DNA from: Rhizaria sp. SCN 62-66
Taxonomy: Eukaryota; Rhizaria, unplaced
Direction of reading: 5' to 3'
NCBI GenBank assembly: GCA_001724265.1
Contig: MEDY01000386.1
Coordinates: forward strand, 1 to 28,574
DNA: 28,574 bases
Positions 1-9,405 of the stretch are shown piece after piece (the first letter of the stretch is position 1; each line of letters starts with the position of its first letter). Below the pieces are notes generated by a model. The model saw only the letters and a list, made by a program, of their open reading frames with translations, ran no database searches and was not told the DNA's origin. A program made the translations under genes and the position numbers.

Positions 1-101
1 AAGCTTTGACGATTATTTCACAGAGATTTCTATTGTGGAAGTTACCTGCCGAAAACTGCGTTTTTGGCGTTTTTTAGTTGACGCTACATAGGGGTTACAC
101 C

Positions 102-107
102 TTTATT
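102..107 (-). promoter_or_regulatory. Probable polyadenylation signal of the ERCC8-like gene
   Basis: A canonical AATAAA lies on the minus strand about 95 bases past the TGA stop of the WD40 gene, a normal distance for a 3' UTR. It was read directly from the sequence; use of the site is inferred. The rest of 1-201 shows no gene. Confidence 0.45.
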
Positions 108-201
108 AGCCAGTAAGGCGTTCTAAATAGCTTAATTGTCACTAAATATTCGTGTTTTGAATCATGCGTCGAATGTGCGTGTAGTGTTTGACAAGCATCA
201 C

Positions 202-3200
202 TCACCGCGGCGGTGGCGGCGCACCGTACAGCTCAGCGAGCATGCGCACGTTGTGCCCCTTCGGGGCTCGACCCCGACCACGACCATCAGCACCAGCAGA
301 GTCGGCGTTATTGGCACCGCCCCGACCTCCGCGCCCACGTCCGCGACCGCGGCCGCGGCTGCCTGCGCGCCTGTTGCCAATATTGCTGTCAGCATCAGCG
401 TTGTCGATCAGGCTGCCGTCTTCGTCGTCGTCGGACCAATTGTCGTAGCCAAGACCCGCAGCCGCCGCGGCCGCCACGGCCGTCGAAAGCCCGCCGCTGC
501 GAGTCTTACCAACAGCAGCACCACTCCGGCGGCCAAGACGCTGGCTGTCGTTGTCCAGATCGCTTGCGTCATTGTCCGTGTTGTCGACGTCACTATCACG
601 GTCTGCATTGATATCACCACCGTGGCTGCGGGGTGTGTGGGCATTAATAGGATGCCCCGCGCTGAATGCAATCGCCGTAAGCAGTGCGGACTCGTCTTCG
701 TCGTCATTGTAGCCACCAACACCAGTGGCGCGGGTGCTGTCACCCGTATCACCACGAACGCCAGCATACTCCTTGCTGTGAGCATTTGCATCAGAACCAG
801 CGTCTTCATCGTTCATCGCATTGTTGTTAAGGTCAATCTCACCCGCGCCGTTCGCGTTGACCAGCAAACTTTGCGCCTGCTGCTGTCGTTGCTGCCACTG
901 CCGCTGTCGCCGCCGAGCCAGCCGATCCAGCGCGCGCGCCGCCGCCGTCGCCGATGTCGTTGTTGCCGCAACACTGCTGCCGCTGCGGTATACAAGCAGC
1001 GAGGCACGCAGAGCAGCGGCATCTGCTTGCGCTGATTCCTCTTCGTCCCCTGCATGTGCTGTTGCAGCCGCACTCGATGAGTTTCGGTTACTGCGATAAA
1101 ACGGACTGTGGGCGGCGTAGGTGTCGTCACCAAGATCATCAATGAGCTCGCGCTCAGTCGCAGTGCTTTGCGTCGCCACATATTTATTTTCGCTCTCCCA
1201 CTCATCGCTTGTGTCGCCGCCATCAGCACCATCGTCGTCGCTGTTACTGAGAACGATTGCATCGTCGTCGCTATCGTCGTCTTCACCGTTGTTCGCCTCA
1301 GCATCACCACTGTCATCAATAGTGATTGCACTCTTACGACTGACACTGCCGATGCTTGCTTTTGTCTTTGCTTTCGCCCTCGCCATAGCCCGTGCCCGAG
1401 CTTTGGCTTTGGCAATAACTACGCCAGCTGCAGACGCGGTGGCAGTTGCAGCTGCAGCAGTTAACGGATCATTCCACCGCGCCAGTACACCGTCTGGACC
1501 GGCGGTGACAACAGTCATGCCAAGCCCCGCCCCAAGCCCAGCACCAAGCCCTGAACCGTGTTCAGCACTGCGCGAGAAGCTACCTTGCTCGGGCGCGGAG
1601 GAAGAAGATGAGCTTCCGCTGCTCTTACTCGCACTTGGACTCGCGCTAATCAAGGGCACGTTCGTGTTAGTTTTGTTGCTTGTGTAAGGGGTAGCTAAAG
1701 CAAGACCTTGCTTTGTGAGTGTTAAATCAGCGCCGACAGTCACCGCGCTACTCACAGTCATCCCGCGACCAATCGCAGTGTTTTCTTTGCTCACACTCGT
1801 TCCCGCAGTGCCCACAGTCATCCCAACCGCGGCAGTGACCACAGAGACCGTGTGACTGTGGGCACCGCCGAGCACCTGCAGCGGCCGACCTGTGGCCAGA
1901 CTGCTCACGATCACTTGCGTCGGCTCGGGGGCCAGGTGCACAAGCCATGGCGTGTCAAGCGGTGGGCTGACACTGGCGTCACCGCAGCCGGAATAGCTGC
2001 CGACACGTGCATACACACGGCCAGTATTCGCGCTGGCATTACCGTTTGTGATGTTGCTAAGATTGTTAGTGTTGTACGGGTGTGATGCTGCGACCGACGT
2101 CGACAGCGCGACATCATGAGGTCCCGGCACGACTCCGCTGTAAGTATCACCGTTCGCCGCTATCGTCCCATAGTTGCTAGCGATACCCCACTCACGATCG
2201 CGCGCGCTTGCCGCGCTCGCAACCGCTAAATCCGCCGCACGCGCTGCCGCGGCCCGCGCTGCAGAGAGAGTTAGCGGGCCCCACACCGCAGCCTCAGCGG
2301 TCGCGGCCACTGCAGCGTCGGCAGCATCACCGTCGCCCAATACAACCGCGCTAGGACCAAGACCAGAGCCATTCGCGTTGAATATGTTTGTTACTAAGGG
2401 TGTTGCCGTTGCAATGGTCGTGGGAAGCACTGCGAATACGCACGACAGCGGGACGCGGCTGGGCCGCGACGGCAGCGACACCCCCGTGGCCAGCCCCGTG
2501 GCACCGTCCCAGAGCCGGATCACGCCCTCGCCGCCCGCGCTGACCAAAGTCAAGCCGCTGGGGGCCGGCGCGGCGTGCGGCGCGAAGGCGAGCTGGAGCA
2601 CAGGGGCCGCGTGCGCGGTGACCGTGAGCACGGAGCGGCCGGCGGGCGTCGCCGTCGCGGCGACAGTCGCGATTGGAGTCGCCTGTGTCGAAACTGTAGC
2701 CGTCGCGTTGGACTCAGCCACAAGGCTAGAGCGTGAGCCTGCGCGTGCGAACGGTGTCTCGGAGCCCACTGGTGTCGGCAGCGCTGTCATTGCGGCGTCA
2801 TCGTACCTCGTGGGCCTCTGCTGCTGCTGCTGCTGCTGCCGTTGTTGTTGCTCTTGGTTGTGCACAGAGAGACCGATGGCACTTAGACTGGACGTCGCGG
2901 TGAGACGAGCAGTTGGCGCCTCTTGCGTTGCAATCGCAACGACGCCCCGCGTGTGCTTCGTCCTTTGCGATACAGACCCTGCAGGAGACTGTGACTGCGG
3001 CTGGGTATCTATCAGTGACTGTGAACGTGACACAGCTGGCTTCAGTCGCGGGTTCGCAGAAGAAATCGTGAAGCCCAGATTACTGACGTCCTGATACTTA
3101 GAGGACGCCTTCACGCGACCTGTTGTCAGTGCAAGTCCGTCTTCGTCGCTATATGCGTCGCTGTCGCTTTCAAACTCGATTTCACTAGCATCATCATCGC

Positions 3201-5757
3201 TCATATTGATGACACTTGTGCTCTTGCGTTGCTTCGGGTTATCACGTTTGCCACTGGATCGGGCATTAATAAACCTGCCCTTCGTGTTATTAAAGTCGCT
3301 AGTGTGACCATGCAAGAACACAGGAACAGCGACAGCGACCCTCTTCATCCTCTGCAGCTGCTGCTGCTCAAACTCGTCGTCACCTGCATTGTCACCCGAG
3401 GCGGCATGACCTTGTCGCCCGACCACGCTGCCGCCCCCAACCCCCCTGTTGCCCACGGTCACGCCGCGCCCCCCCGCTCCAGCGCCGTTGCCGGCGTCCA
3501 GCACCGCAAAGCACGCCGCCGTCCTGATGTCCCACAGCCGCACCGTGCCGTCCTCGCCGCCGGTCGCCAGTACGGTGCCCGCGGCCAGCGGCGCCAGAGA
3601 AGACAGCGCGCCGCCCAGGCGGCTGTGGCTGCGCGCAAAGGCCGCGTGGCTGGGGGCGACGGACGCGCAGTGGCAGCGGCGGGTCGCGCGGGATGAGAGC
3701 TTCACAGTCGATTTCGCACTGCATGAGCTCGTTTGAGTGCTTGTGTCAGCATTGCTCGGAAAAGCGCGTTCGATGTGTGCGCGGTGGCGGCGCCGAGGAC
3801 GCGCATAACGACAATTGCGCGGTGCGCCTGCGATGGAGATGTACGCATTAGCGCTCGTGGCCAGAGGCGCGGGCCAGCCCACAGTGGCGCTCACCGTCGA
3901 TACTAGCTCAGACACGAATGCACTCTGCGCTGAGCCTTCTGTTGCTTGCGCTGCAGCAGTCCGACCTTGACCGCGTGGTTGAGATTGCGTGGGCGTTGCT
4001 GTCGACGTTACGGCAGTGATGTGCGTTGTTCCGATTGCAGATGTAGCTAATTCTGACAACTGCTCAGGCAGCGACTGCAACTGCCACTGTAACTGCGGCT
4101 GCGGCAGTTCATGCTCATCGCCGTCATCAAAGTCACTGCCACTCTGCTCGCTCTGTTCCACATCGCTCTCCAGCTCGCCGCCGCACTCGTCACAGCACAC
4201 ACGGTGGCTCGCATCCTCCGTTTGCTGACTCAGCAGCGCACGCTTGCGCCGAAGCCATGCCGGCTCGGCCTGCTCAGTCAGCCACACGCGCGCACTTGCA
4301 GTCACAGGTGCCCAGGCAGCGGCCCACACGTTGGGCTCGTGCGTCCAGCCGCCACCGCCGCCGCCGTCGCCAGAGTCCCCAGAGCCGGCAGCGCTGGAGC
4401 CTAGGCTCGCGGCTGACGTGGTGGCAAAGGGGCGGCGGCGCGGCGCCGGGTGGCCGTACTTGGACAGTACAAGCGCCGTCACGCCGCTAAGGGTGTCGAG
4501 CAGGCGCACATCCGCGCCCGCGGCGGCGAGCAGCGTGCCCAGGCCGCCGCTCAGTGGGGAGGAAGTCAGGCCGCTGCCGGATAAAGGTACGTCGTCACGG
4601 GGGCTCTGATTGCTGTTCGAGTGGGAGGACAACGGGGCTAGCGCTGTGATATGTGCTGGCAGTGTGAAGCTCGTGATCTCGGCCGATGTCAGGGGATCCC
4701 AGGTACTTACACAGCCTCGCACAGTGCCTGTCGCAGCTAATGGCAGCGCTACACCAAAGTAACTCGACGCTGAAAGCGACGACGGCACGCCCGCATTGCT
4801 GTTACCACGCGCGGCGTGGGTGGTATGTCTACTGCTGTTGGCGTTAGGGGGCAGCCAGGTAACGCAAGATACGGCGCCAGAGGACGCTTTCAACGTGCGC
4901 ACCCGGCCCATAACCCGGGTGTTACTCGCGGCGCTGTTGCGACCGTCGTTGCGGCTCACGCTTGACGCTGCGGCTGTAGAAAAAAGGAAGGACGACGGAC
5001 GGAACACAACGACGCTGTCGCCGTTGCGGCTGTGTGCACCGGCGTTGGCGCGGCCATTTCTGCCACTAGCAGCAGCGTTAACACCCGTACCCTCGCCATC
5101 CTCATCGTCTGTGTCTTGATCGTCGTCACCGTCGTTGTTGTTGCTGTCTTTGGTGTTGTTGGTGTTGCCGTGGAGAGGGATGTCGTTGCGCACCGTCGAC
5201 ATGACATACGTCGCCCCCCCAGCGGTGCCCACAAGCATCACGCCGCCGCAGCTGCCCCGCGCCGCGCGCTCCACGTCGCGCACAGACTCGCCTTCAACGC
5301 CAGAGTCATGCTGGTGCTGTTGAGAGTGCGAGTATGCTGACGGACACGCAGCGAGCGCCGTCACTGGCCCCAGAGTCGGCGCCAGATCGAAGTTAAGCCG
5401 TGGCGTCGCGGCAAGCGGGGCCGCAGAGACTAGAGAACGCAGCGCGAGGGGCGCAAGGACGCCGGCAGCGCGAAGCCGGAGCCGCGGGAGCAGCGAGCAG
5501 GTCGAGAGTGGGTGTGGCAGCGCTGGTGTCGGGGGCAGGGCGGCTCCGATGCCGCGAGAGTTCCAGGGCCGAGACGACTGCGCGGGCTGGGCTGAGCTTG
5601 TTGAGGGATACATTGAGGGGCCACCCGCACCGGGGCGCGGCGGGAGAGCAAGAGAGGAAAACGGCGGGTTCGGGGATACTGACGACCCTCGGTAGGCTGG
5701 GCGGGCAAGAGGAACCGGAAGCTGTGGATGAGAGGGAGAAGTGAAAAGATGAGTCAA
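202..5757 (-). CDS. ERCC8: Giant WD40-repeat protein, probable CSA/ERCC8 homologue
   Basis: A single 1851-residue open frame (ATG 5757, TGA 204-202) with no intron seen. WD40 blades are spread between long low-complexity inserts. Early blades lie around residues 130-190 and 290-430, with clear ones near 739 (EDGTVRLWDIRT), 1079 (GEGVIRLWDGATG) and 1420 (GPDGVLARWNDPL). Order and local motifs fit CSA, the substrate receptor of the CUL4-DDB1 ligase in transcription-coupled repair: DVER followed by a glycine-rich first blade near 161, a non-canonical third blade ending VRLLDTLSG, then LWDIRTAACF where CSA has LWDVRRASGC. Near residue 1772 a W followed by an acidic run (WSDDDEDG) resembles the acidic C-terminus of CSA. 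CSA is normally about 400 residues; here Ser/Asn/Asp-rich inserts and an RG-rich tail (about 1795-1812) enlarge it more than fourfold. The WD40 fold is certain. The CSA assignment rests on blade order recalled from the family, and another WD40 protein is possible. Divergent from GINS2. Confidence 0.6.
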   Translation of the reverse strand: MTHLFTSPSHPQLPVPLARPAYRGSSVSPNPPFSSLALPPRPGAGGPSMYPSTSSAQPAQSSRPWNSRGIGAALPPTPALPHPLSTCSLLPRLRLRAAGVLAPLALRSLVSAAPLAATPRLNFDLAPTLGPVTALAACPSAYSHSQQHQHDSGVEGESVRDVERAARGSCGGVMLVGTAGGATYVMSTVRNDIPLHGNTNNTKDSNNNDGDDDQDTDDEDGEGTGVNAAASGRNGRANAGAHSRNGDSVVVFRPSSFLFSTAAASSVSRNDGRNSAASNTRVMGRVRTLKASSGAVSCVTWLPPNANSSRHTTHAARGNSNAGVPSSLSASSYFGVALPLAATGTVRGCVSTWDPLTSAEITSFTLPAHITALAPLSSHSNSNQSPRDDVPLSGSGLTSSPLSGGLGTLLAAAGADVRLLDTLSGVTALVLSKYGHPAPRRRPFATTSAASLGSSAAGSGDSGDGGGGGGWTHEPNVWAAAWAPVTASARVWLTEQAEPAWLRRKRALLSQQTEDASHRVCCDECGGELESDVEQSEQSGSDFDDGDEHELPQPQLQWQLQSLPEQLSELATSAIGTTHITAVTSTATPTQSQPRGQGRTAAAQATEGSAQSAFVSELVSTVSATVGWPAPLATSANAYISIAGAPRNCRYARPRRRHRAHIERAFPSNADTSTQTSSCSAKSTVKLSSRATRRCHCASVAPSHAAFARSHSRLGGALSSLAPLAAGTVLATGGEDGTVRLWDIRTAACFAVLDAGNGAGAGGRGVTVGNRGVGGGSVVGRQGHAASGDNAGDDEFEQQQLQRMKRVAVAVPVFLHGHTSDFNNTKGRFINARSSGKRDNPKQRKSTSVINMSDDDASEIEFESDSDAYSDEDGLALTTGRVKASSKYQDVSNLGFTISSANPRLKPAVSRSQSLIDTQPQSQSPAGSVSQRTKHTRGVVAIATQEAPTARLTATSSLSAIGLSVHNQEQQQRQQQQQQQRPTRYDDAAMTALPTPVGSETPFARAGSRSSLVAESNATATVSTQATPIATVAATATPAGRSVLTVTAHAAPVLQLAFAPHAAPAPSGLTLVSAGGEGVIRLWDGATGLATGVSLPSRPSRVPLSCVFAVLPTTIATATPLVTNIFNANGSGLGPSAVVLGDGDAADAAVAATAEAAVWGPLTLSAARAAAARAADLAVASAASARDREWGIASNYGTIAANGDTYSGVVPGPHDVALSTSVAASHPYNTNNLSNITNGNASANTGRVYARVGSYSGCGDASVSPPLDTPWLVHLAPEPTQVIVSSLATGRPLQVLGGAHSHTVSVVTAAVGMTVGTAGTSVSKENTAIGRGMTVSSAVTVGADLTLTKQGLALATPYTSNKTNTNVPLISASPSASKSSGSSSSSSAPEQGSFSRSAEHGSGLGAGLGAGLGMTVVTAGPDGVLARWNDPLTAAAATATASAAGVVIAKAKARARAMARAKAKTKASIGSVSRKSAITIDDSGDAEANNGEDDDSDDDAIVLSNSDDDGADGGDTSDEWESENKYVATQSTATERELIDDLGDDTYAAHSPFYRSNRNSSSAAATAHAGDEEESAQADAAALRASLLVYRSGSSVAATTTSATAAARALDRLARRRQRQWQQRQQQAQSLLVNANGAGEIDLNNNAMNDEDAGSDANAHSKEYAGVRGDTGDSTRATGVGGYNDDEDESALLTAIAFSAGHPINAHTPRSHGGDINADRDSDVDNTDNDASDLDNDSQRLGRRSGAAVGKTRSGGLSTAVAAAAAAGLGYDNWSDDDEDGSLIDNADADSNIGNRRAGSRGRGRGRGRGGRGGANNADSAGADGRGRGRAPKGHNVRMLAELYGAPPPPR

Positions 5758-5930
5758 CGTGAGAAGGTGACTTTTTCGAAGAATATAATTAACAATTTAA
5801 GCTCAAATTCCACTTTTATATATTTTTATAATAACATACGTCCACTTGACGATCAAATTCGCGTTATAGGCTCTGATCTTTCCACCGCGCTTGATCTCCC
5901 GCCCGATTGCTGCGGTCTCCAGTCCCTGTC
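5758..5930. promoter_or_regulatory. Divergent promoter between ERCC8-like and GINS2
   Basis: These 173 bases separate the two start codons and must hold both 5' UTRs and promoters. The part next to the WD40 gene is AT-rich, with a TATA-like run near 5816-5836; the part next to GINS2 is GC-richer. Promoter activity is inferred from the head-to-head arrangement. Confidence 0.5.
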
Positions 5931-7027
5931 ATGAGCATCTACCGTGGCACCGAGCGCGCGCAGCATTTGACTGCTAACGACGTACGTTCACTGCGCACAG
6001 GCTTGTCTATCTTGTACTACACCTGCACTGTGTATATCTCCCGTCTTGCTTCTCTGTGGCGCTTCGTATGACTCACTCTCTCCTCTTCACAACCCCTTGC
6101 GTCTTCACTCCTTGCTTAACTTCACGACAACGCATCACAGCTGGACTTCCTTGCTGGCGAGATGATGATTGACATTATCCCCGTTATGGACAAACCACAA
6201 TACGAGTACGTTTATCTGCTACGTCCTTCTCGTCACAACACAATCCCAATGCCTGTCTGACAGCCCTGAGAACATATCACTCACTCTAATGCACGCTCTG
6301 TGATGAATTTAACTTTCTTTCCTTTTGTCTTCCCTATAGGTTGATGAATGGTGACTTTGTTGGCGAATTTGTTCGCGGCGTCAGCACCACTGTGCCACTC
6401 TGGGTCGCGCTCTACCTCAAGAAACTCGACAAGTGCAAGGTCCGTCACTTCGTACATTTTCGAAACAGCATATGTATTCGTGTTGTCATTTCTATCCAAG
6501 AAGATCACGTAGCATTTAGAAAAATTACCTGCCATAAATATCATTTTACGACTGACTATTTCTATTCACTGACATATGTCGCTATAAATCTCACTGATTA
6601 CTCAATGACATTCTTCCATATCTTCCCACATGTTGCGCTGCCTCTGCAGATCACGATCCCGGACACGCACACCGTGCCGTCGCTGTCCCTGATCCTAGCC
6701 AACGAGTCCGCCTCCGACTCTGCGCTTTCGGCGCTGCCGCCCTTCTTCTTCGAGCTGGCGCGCGCGTTGCTGGCGCACGCGCGCGCGGACTTGCCCGACC
6801 CCGCCGCATTCGAGTCCCTGCTCAAGGACACCGAGGACCTGCGCGCGGCCAAGATCCGTGACCGCGTGAAGCGGATCGGCGAGAAGCAGCTGCAGATCTT
6901 TTCCGTGCAGAACCTCACGCCGTATGAGCTGCGCGGCCAGGCGGGGGTCGTGCGCGCGACGCTAGACGCCTTCCTGGCCATCGACCGCAGCGGGCCCGGA
7001 GCCGAGGACGCCGAGGGCGGTCGCTGA
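5931..7027 (+). CDS. GINS2: GINS complex subunit 2 (PSF2), four exons
   Basis: PSF2 is one of four GINS subunits; GINS joins CDC45 and MCM2-7 to form the replicative helicase in the nucleus. Exons: 5931-5981, 6141-6205, 6340-6439 and 6650-7027, giving 197 residues against about 185 in human. All junctions keep frame and are GT-AG (donors GTACGT, GTACGT, GTCCGT). Residues 18 onward (LDFLAGEMMIDIIP) match the PSF2 start motif for the A-domain, VPLWVALYLKKLDKCK matches the family's VPLWLAINLKQRQKCR, and FFELARALLAHARADLP followed by KDTEDLRAAKIRD matches the helical region. NLTPYELR corresponds to NLTLMEI near the end. The start ATG at 5931 gives a short first exon, which I infer from frame and splice site; that exon has no conserved motif. 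The stop is TGA. The last intron has no stop in frame (see findings). Confidence 0.87.
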
Positions 7028-7528
7028 GCGGGGACGCTGAACGGAGCCACTGAACGGGGACGCTGAGGGCGCGGGGGGCAAGACGGGGAGATACAACTAG
7101 GTGGGGGTGAGCGATACTGATAAAAAGGGGCCTGGAGTCTTATCAGGCCGGTCACCAGGACATCAACACGGAATGTGGACAGAGTTCGAAAAAGAGGCGC
7201 GCGCCAATGCGAATACATAAACGATCAAATTAGCATGATCAAATGTCGCTTTGCAATGATGTACCAAGTCGTTGGCTTCGAGGCGTTCGCCCAGGCGCAT
7301 ATTTTATTTCTTTACATGGCGTCCGAGTTCAGCAAAACCAGCGCCACGTCCGCGGATCCGATGGTTTGCGCGGGAGCGTCGATCAGTGCGTCGCGTAACA
7401 GCGACACCATCTGAGCCGCTAGTCCCCAGAGCTAGGACTCGGCGTCGCTATCGCGCCGCGGGACGAGCACGCGCGAAGTGAGCATTTGCTGTCGGTCCGA
7501 CGCGAGGAAGCGTGACACCAGCGATCTG
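7028..7528. other. Spacer between GINS2 and the armadillo gene
   Basis: About 500 bases between two convergent genes. Open frames here are short and have no recognisable domain. It should hold both 3' UTRs; I found no clear AATAAA for either gene. Nothing else seen. Confidence 0.5.
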
Positions 7529-8458
7529 TCACCCAGACAGCGTCAACAGCAGCTCCTGACACGCTTCAGCCTCGGAAGGCTCCAGCAGACCGATAAGCTC
7601 TTGCAGCTGCATCAGCACCGCCGATGTGAAGGCTGGCGTGGCAGTGCTGCCACGCCGCGCCCACTCGGAGACCGTCCGCACGATGCGCATTGCGGGCACA
7701 CGCGTGGCGCGGCTTGTAGTAGAACACTGAAGCACGTTGTGAAAGATGCTCTCTTCATCGCCGGACACGAGGTCTTCAAAGCGTACCCCTTCGCACTGCC
7801 CCTGAAACACGTAGGACAGCATGTTAAGCGCGTGCGTACGTGCCGGCAGGTATCTTAAAGCAGCGGCGAGCTGCGGCACGATCGGCGCGACGACACTGTA
7901 CACCAGCGGCGGCTATACACAGATACATGCTGCCATAGTCTTCGGAAGAACCTGATGCACCGCCGCGCCAACGTCAAGAGCTCCTTCGCCGTAGACCTCG
8001 GCCATGTACCGGCCCAGGTGGGCCACGACGCCGCGCTGGGCCAGCGTGTCGACGGCAGCGCGGCCGGAGCGCGCGATGCTGTCGAGAGTCAGAAGCGTGC
8101 TCACAGCAGTTATGCCTCGGAGCCGGTCACAGAGAAGCCGGTGAGAGAGCTTCTCCGCAATGCCGTGCTCGATCAGCAGGGCGCAGCCGCTGGCTGTGCC
8201 GGCCAGGTTGCTCAGCACCCAGAGCGTCCCATGCCTTAACCCAACGCTGTTCAAGCCAGAGGCCTCCAACAACCGCGCAAGCCAGCCAAGCACGTCGTGT
8301 TCGAGACAGAGCGCCAGGAGAGCCTATGCGGCGACGCCCGTTTGATCCGCGCTAACGGTCCTGAGTTCCTCAATTCCGTTGACAAGTCTGGCGGGCGACA
8401 GCGATGTCAAGTCCACTAGCGCATGGTGAAAATTGTTGTAGGAGAACGGAGAACTCAT
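7529..8458 (-). CDS. Armadillo-repeat (importin-alpha-like) gene, or its pseudogene
   Basis: One reading frame runs from an ATG at 8458 to a TGA at 7531-7529 (309 residues), broken only by two TAG codons (8326-8324 and 7915-7913) with no frame change. Protein character continues across both. Armadillo-like helices are visible, for example VLGWLARLLEAS followed by GTLWVLSNLAG, resembling importin-alpha repeats (AxWALSNIA pattern). Importin-alpha carries cargo with nuclear localisation signals; this protein is too divergent to assign that job. Without UAG decoding it would be three fragments. The 5' end is uncertain: the open frame extends upstream of 8458 to a TGA at 8524-8522 and looks partly coding (LLELYLRLVSHAALHS), so an upstream exon or a decayed 5' end is possible. 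Options: a real gene with UAG as sense, or a pseudogene. Confidence 0.42.
7913..7915 (-). other. In-frame TAG (second in armadillo gene)
   Basis: Minus-strand TAG between MAACICV and PPLVYSVV. The frame is the same on both sides. No donor of the GTNCG type seen in this window's introns lies upstream in the gene; a 39-base GTTCTT...TAG excision would keep frame but is far shorter than the other introns. Confidence 0.6.
8324..8326 (-). other. In-frame TAG (first in armadillo gene)
   Basis: Minus-strand TAG between QTGVAA and ALLALCLEHD. Aligned with the usual armadillo pattern (A-A-W-A-L), the TAG falls at a position that is often Trp or another large hydrophobic residue. This is only a weak hint about what it might encode. 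Confidence 0.6.
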
Positions 8459-8524
8459 CGAATGAAGTGCAGCGTGCGATACAAGACGGAGGTATAATTC
8501 CAACAAGTCTTGTAATACGCTTCA

Positions 8525-9405
8525 CCAAACGTCCCGTGTTGCGTCACAGACCGTTATTGTGCGCAAACCTGAAGAGATAAGGCGAGGAAAATAAGAAAAC
8601 ATGTGTGAGGGAGAGAGTGGAGGTTCGAATTTAAAGTTTCTAGATTTTTGTCTTAAGTGGAACTTATTGAGAAATTTCTAGCAAATATACATCGTGTAAC
8701 AACATATATTATCGTATGGTAGTAAATTTAGCCCAATGTAGATGGGGAGTGCGCTGTTTGAGCACGAGATATGAACGATTGTGGCGCTTCTTCAACCACA
8801 GGACTAGGCATGACGATTGAACTCGTGAATTCACGGGGAAGATCAACGCCCCAAGAGAAATCAATTTAGTACAACATATAAATCTTTCTGTGAATCGTAT
8901 TTCATGGCTTACATTTACATATACACTTGAAGGCATTCTATGAACTGCATTTCGATAAGGAGCTTGTTCGTTACCTCGATTGTGGTCGGCAAGAACTTTG
9001 AATCATGCCATGTCAATGTGATCGTCAGATCAGCTAGAATAGAAGTATAAACGTGGAAAGTTATTCTTGTATAAAATTGTCTTTTGATATAACTAAGTAA
9101 CATGTACATCTACCCCAATCACTCAAGGTGGCTGCTCTCAGTGTCACATCAGTAACACTCTGCATGAAGCCACAATCTCGAGTGGGAAACATGCCTCAAA
9201 CTTTGTCACCGTCTGTAACGAACTGCGGCAAAGTACTCAAACTCAAGCAATTATCGAACATTCAGAGCCACACGGCATCATAAACCAGAAAAAGAAGCTT
9301 TCGAAGTCATGATAGCGTACACTTTAAGTCACTGCTTCGTTTCAAGTTGTTTCTGTCACTTTGATTTGAGCTTGCTATTGATGATTGCCTTTACGCTTTG
9401 ACGTT
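8525..9405. other. AT-rich intergenic region
   Basis: About 880 bases between the 5' end of the armadillo gene and the 3' end of the H2A-like gene, both on the minus strand. Open frames are short, AT-rich and without domain features. It should contain the armadillo promoter and the H2A-like 3' UTR. A possible splice acceptor (CTCTTCAG on the minus strand, near 8568) precedes a frame that hits a TGA at 8524-8522, so I did not add an exon. Confidence 0.4.

Noticed and set aside
2174-3094. A 306-codon plus-strand frame inside the WD40 gene
   Set aside because: Antisense shadow of a 1851-codon frame with clear WD40 blades; Ala/Ser/Arg-rich with no recognisable motif.
6281-6544. A minus-strand frame opposite GINS2 exon 3
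   Set aside because: It covers an exon with clear PSF2 homology on the plus strand and the adjacent introns; no motif of its own.
8600-8650. A GGTTCGAAT string resembling a tRNA T-loop
   Set aside because: No matching acceptor stem, D-arm or anticodon arm could be drawn around it.
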